From: Burkholderiales bacterium
Lineage (GTDB): Bacteria > Pseudomonadota > Gammaproteobacteria > Burkholderiales > SG8-41
Assembly (NCBI GenBank): GCA_005800795.1
Contig: SYEN01000384.1
Location: forward strand, 1-6,002
DNA length: 6,002 nt
Direction: 5' to 3'
The first letter of the stretch is position 1. Each line of letters starts with the position of its first letter. Under the pieces are notes generated by a model that saw only the letters and a program-made list of their open reading frames with translations, did no database searches and was not told the DNA's origin. Below are positions 5,519 to 6,002 of this stretch, in pieces. A program made the translations under genes and the position numbers.

Positions 5519-6002
5519 ATGGGCTTTTACGCAGAGCGGCTTGGCCGCATCAAACTTTCCCCCAGCACCGCTGCAACCCAACGCGCACGTGAGTTGCGTG
5601 CACAGGGGCACGACATCATCGCGCTCACCATCGGCCAGCCGGATTTCAATACGCCGGAGCACGTCAAGAAAGGCGTGATGGCGGCGCTGGCGCGCAACGA
5701 GACCAAGTATCCGCCGATTGACGGCATCCCGGAATTGCGCGAAGCCGCTGCGCGCAAGTTTCAGCGCGAGAACGCGTTGAAGTACGGCGCTGATCAAATC
5801 ATGATCGGCACTGGCAGCAAGCAGATTATTTTTAATGCGATGCTGGCCACCATTGGCGCAGGGGACGAGGCGATCATTCCCGCGCCGTACTGGATTTCAT
5901 ATCTGGACATGGTGCTGGTGGCAGACGGCACGCCGGTGGAAGTGCCTTGCACCGCCGAAGCGGGTTTCAAAATCACGCCCGCACAACTCGAAGCCGCGAT
6001 CA
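5519..6002 (+). CDS. Class I/II aminotransferase, aspartate aminotransferase type (PLP-dependent), 3' end beyond window
   Basis: The frame from ATG 5519 is open to the window edge: 161 complete codons, about 40% of a normal protein near 400 residues. It is a fold-type I PLP enzyme of the bacterial aspartate aminotransferase subgroup (Ib). Visible signatures are SPSTAATQRARELRAQG (14-30), GQPDFNTPEHV (39-49), TKYPPIDGIPELREA (62-76), GTGSKQIIFNA (97-107, cofactor phosphate region with Lys101) and PAPYWISY (121-128), where Trp125 should stack on the PLP ring. The Schiff-base Lys and the Asp and Arg of the active site lie beyond the edge. From memory the N-terminal half aligns with the Thermus thermophilus enzyme without gaps, including the Lys that contacts the side-chain carboxylate of acidic substrates. 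That favours aspartate/glutamate (possibly prephenate) over neutral amino acids. AGGGA (5506-5510) lies eight bases before the start. No signal peptide; cytoplasmic. GQPDF instead of the commoner GEPDF is a mild variation. Confidence 0.92.
   Translation, partial: MGFYAERLGRIKLSPSTAATQRARELRAQGHDIIALTIGQPDFNTPEHVKKGVMAALARNETKYPPIDGIPELREAAARKFQRENALKYGADQIMIGTGSKQIIFNAMLATIGAGDEAIIPAPYWISYLDMVLVADGTPVEVPCTAEAGFKITPAQLEAAI

Overview
The window looks like a piece of chromosome from a betaproteobacterium, most likely Burkholderiales or a close relative. The reasons are fairly high-GC coding sequence (estimated by eye), two periplasmic receptors of the Bug type (the family massively expanded in Burkholderiales), and two copies of a CCCTCTCCC-type palindromic intergenic repeat that I associate with such genomes. 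All six genes lie on the + strand; I found no convincing gene on the - strand and no tRNA, rRNA, CRISPR array or transposase.

Layout: (1) 1-28, the right-hand part of a palindromic repeat. (2) 49-1200, a metal-dependent amidohydrolase-2 family protein, overlapping by a GTGA junction with (3) 1197-2201, a Bug/TctC-type solute receptor. (4) A 156-base gap with an extended -10 promoter candidate. (5) 2358-3521, a secreted protein of unknown function. (6) An 87-base gap holding a second copy of the repeat, inverted. (7) 3609-4418, an alpha/beta hydrolase whose catalytic acid is not in the usual place. (8) An 89-base leader. (9) 4508-5470, a second Bug/TctC receptor. (10) 5519 to the window end, the first 161 codons of a class I/II aminotransferase of the bacterial aspartate aminotransferase type. 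No gene-free stretch exceeds 300 bases.

How the genes may work together: the overlapping amidohydrolase-receptor pair looks like a small catabolic module, where a receptor captures a carboxylated compound and a cytoplasmic enzyme transforms it or a relative. The second receptor sits 48 bases before the aminotransferase and may share its transcript. Neither receptor has the TctA/TctB membrane subunits beside it, which is common for this family ('orphan' receptors). Three proteins carry signal peptides, each with Ala-Gln at the predicted cleavage site, so half of the gene products act in the periplasm or outside the cell.

I see no clearly new multi-gene system. The items most worth a second look are the unknown secreted protein, the paired inverted repeats placed just upstream of two start codons, the alpha/beta hydrolase lacking an Asp after the strand before the His, and a possible 16-codon leader frame that ends in an ATGA overlap with the second receptor.
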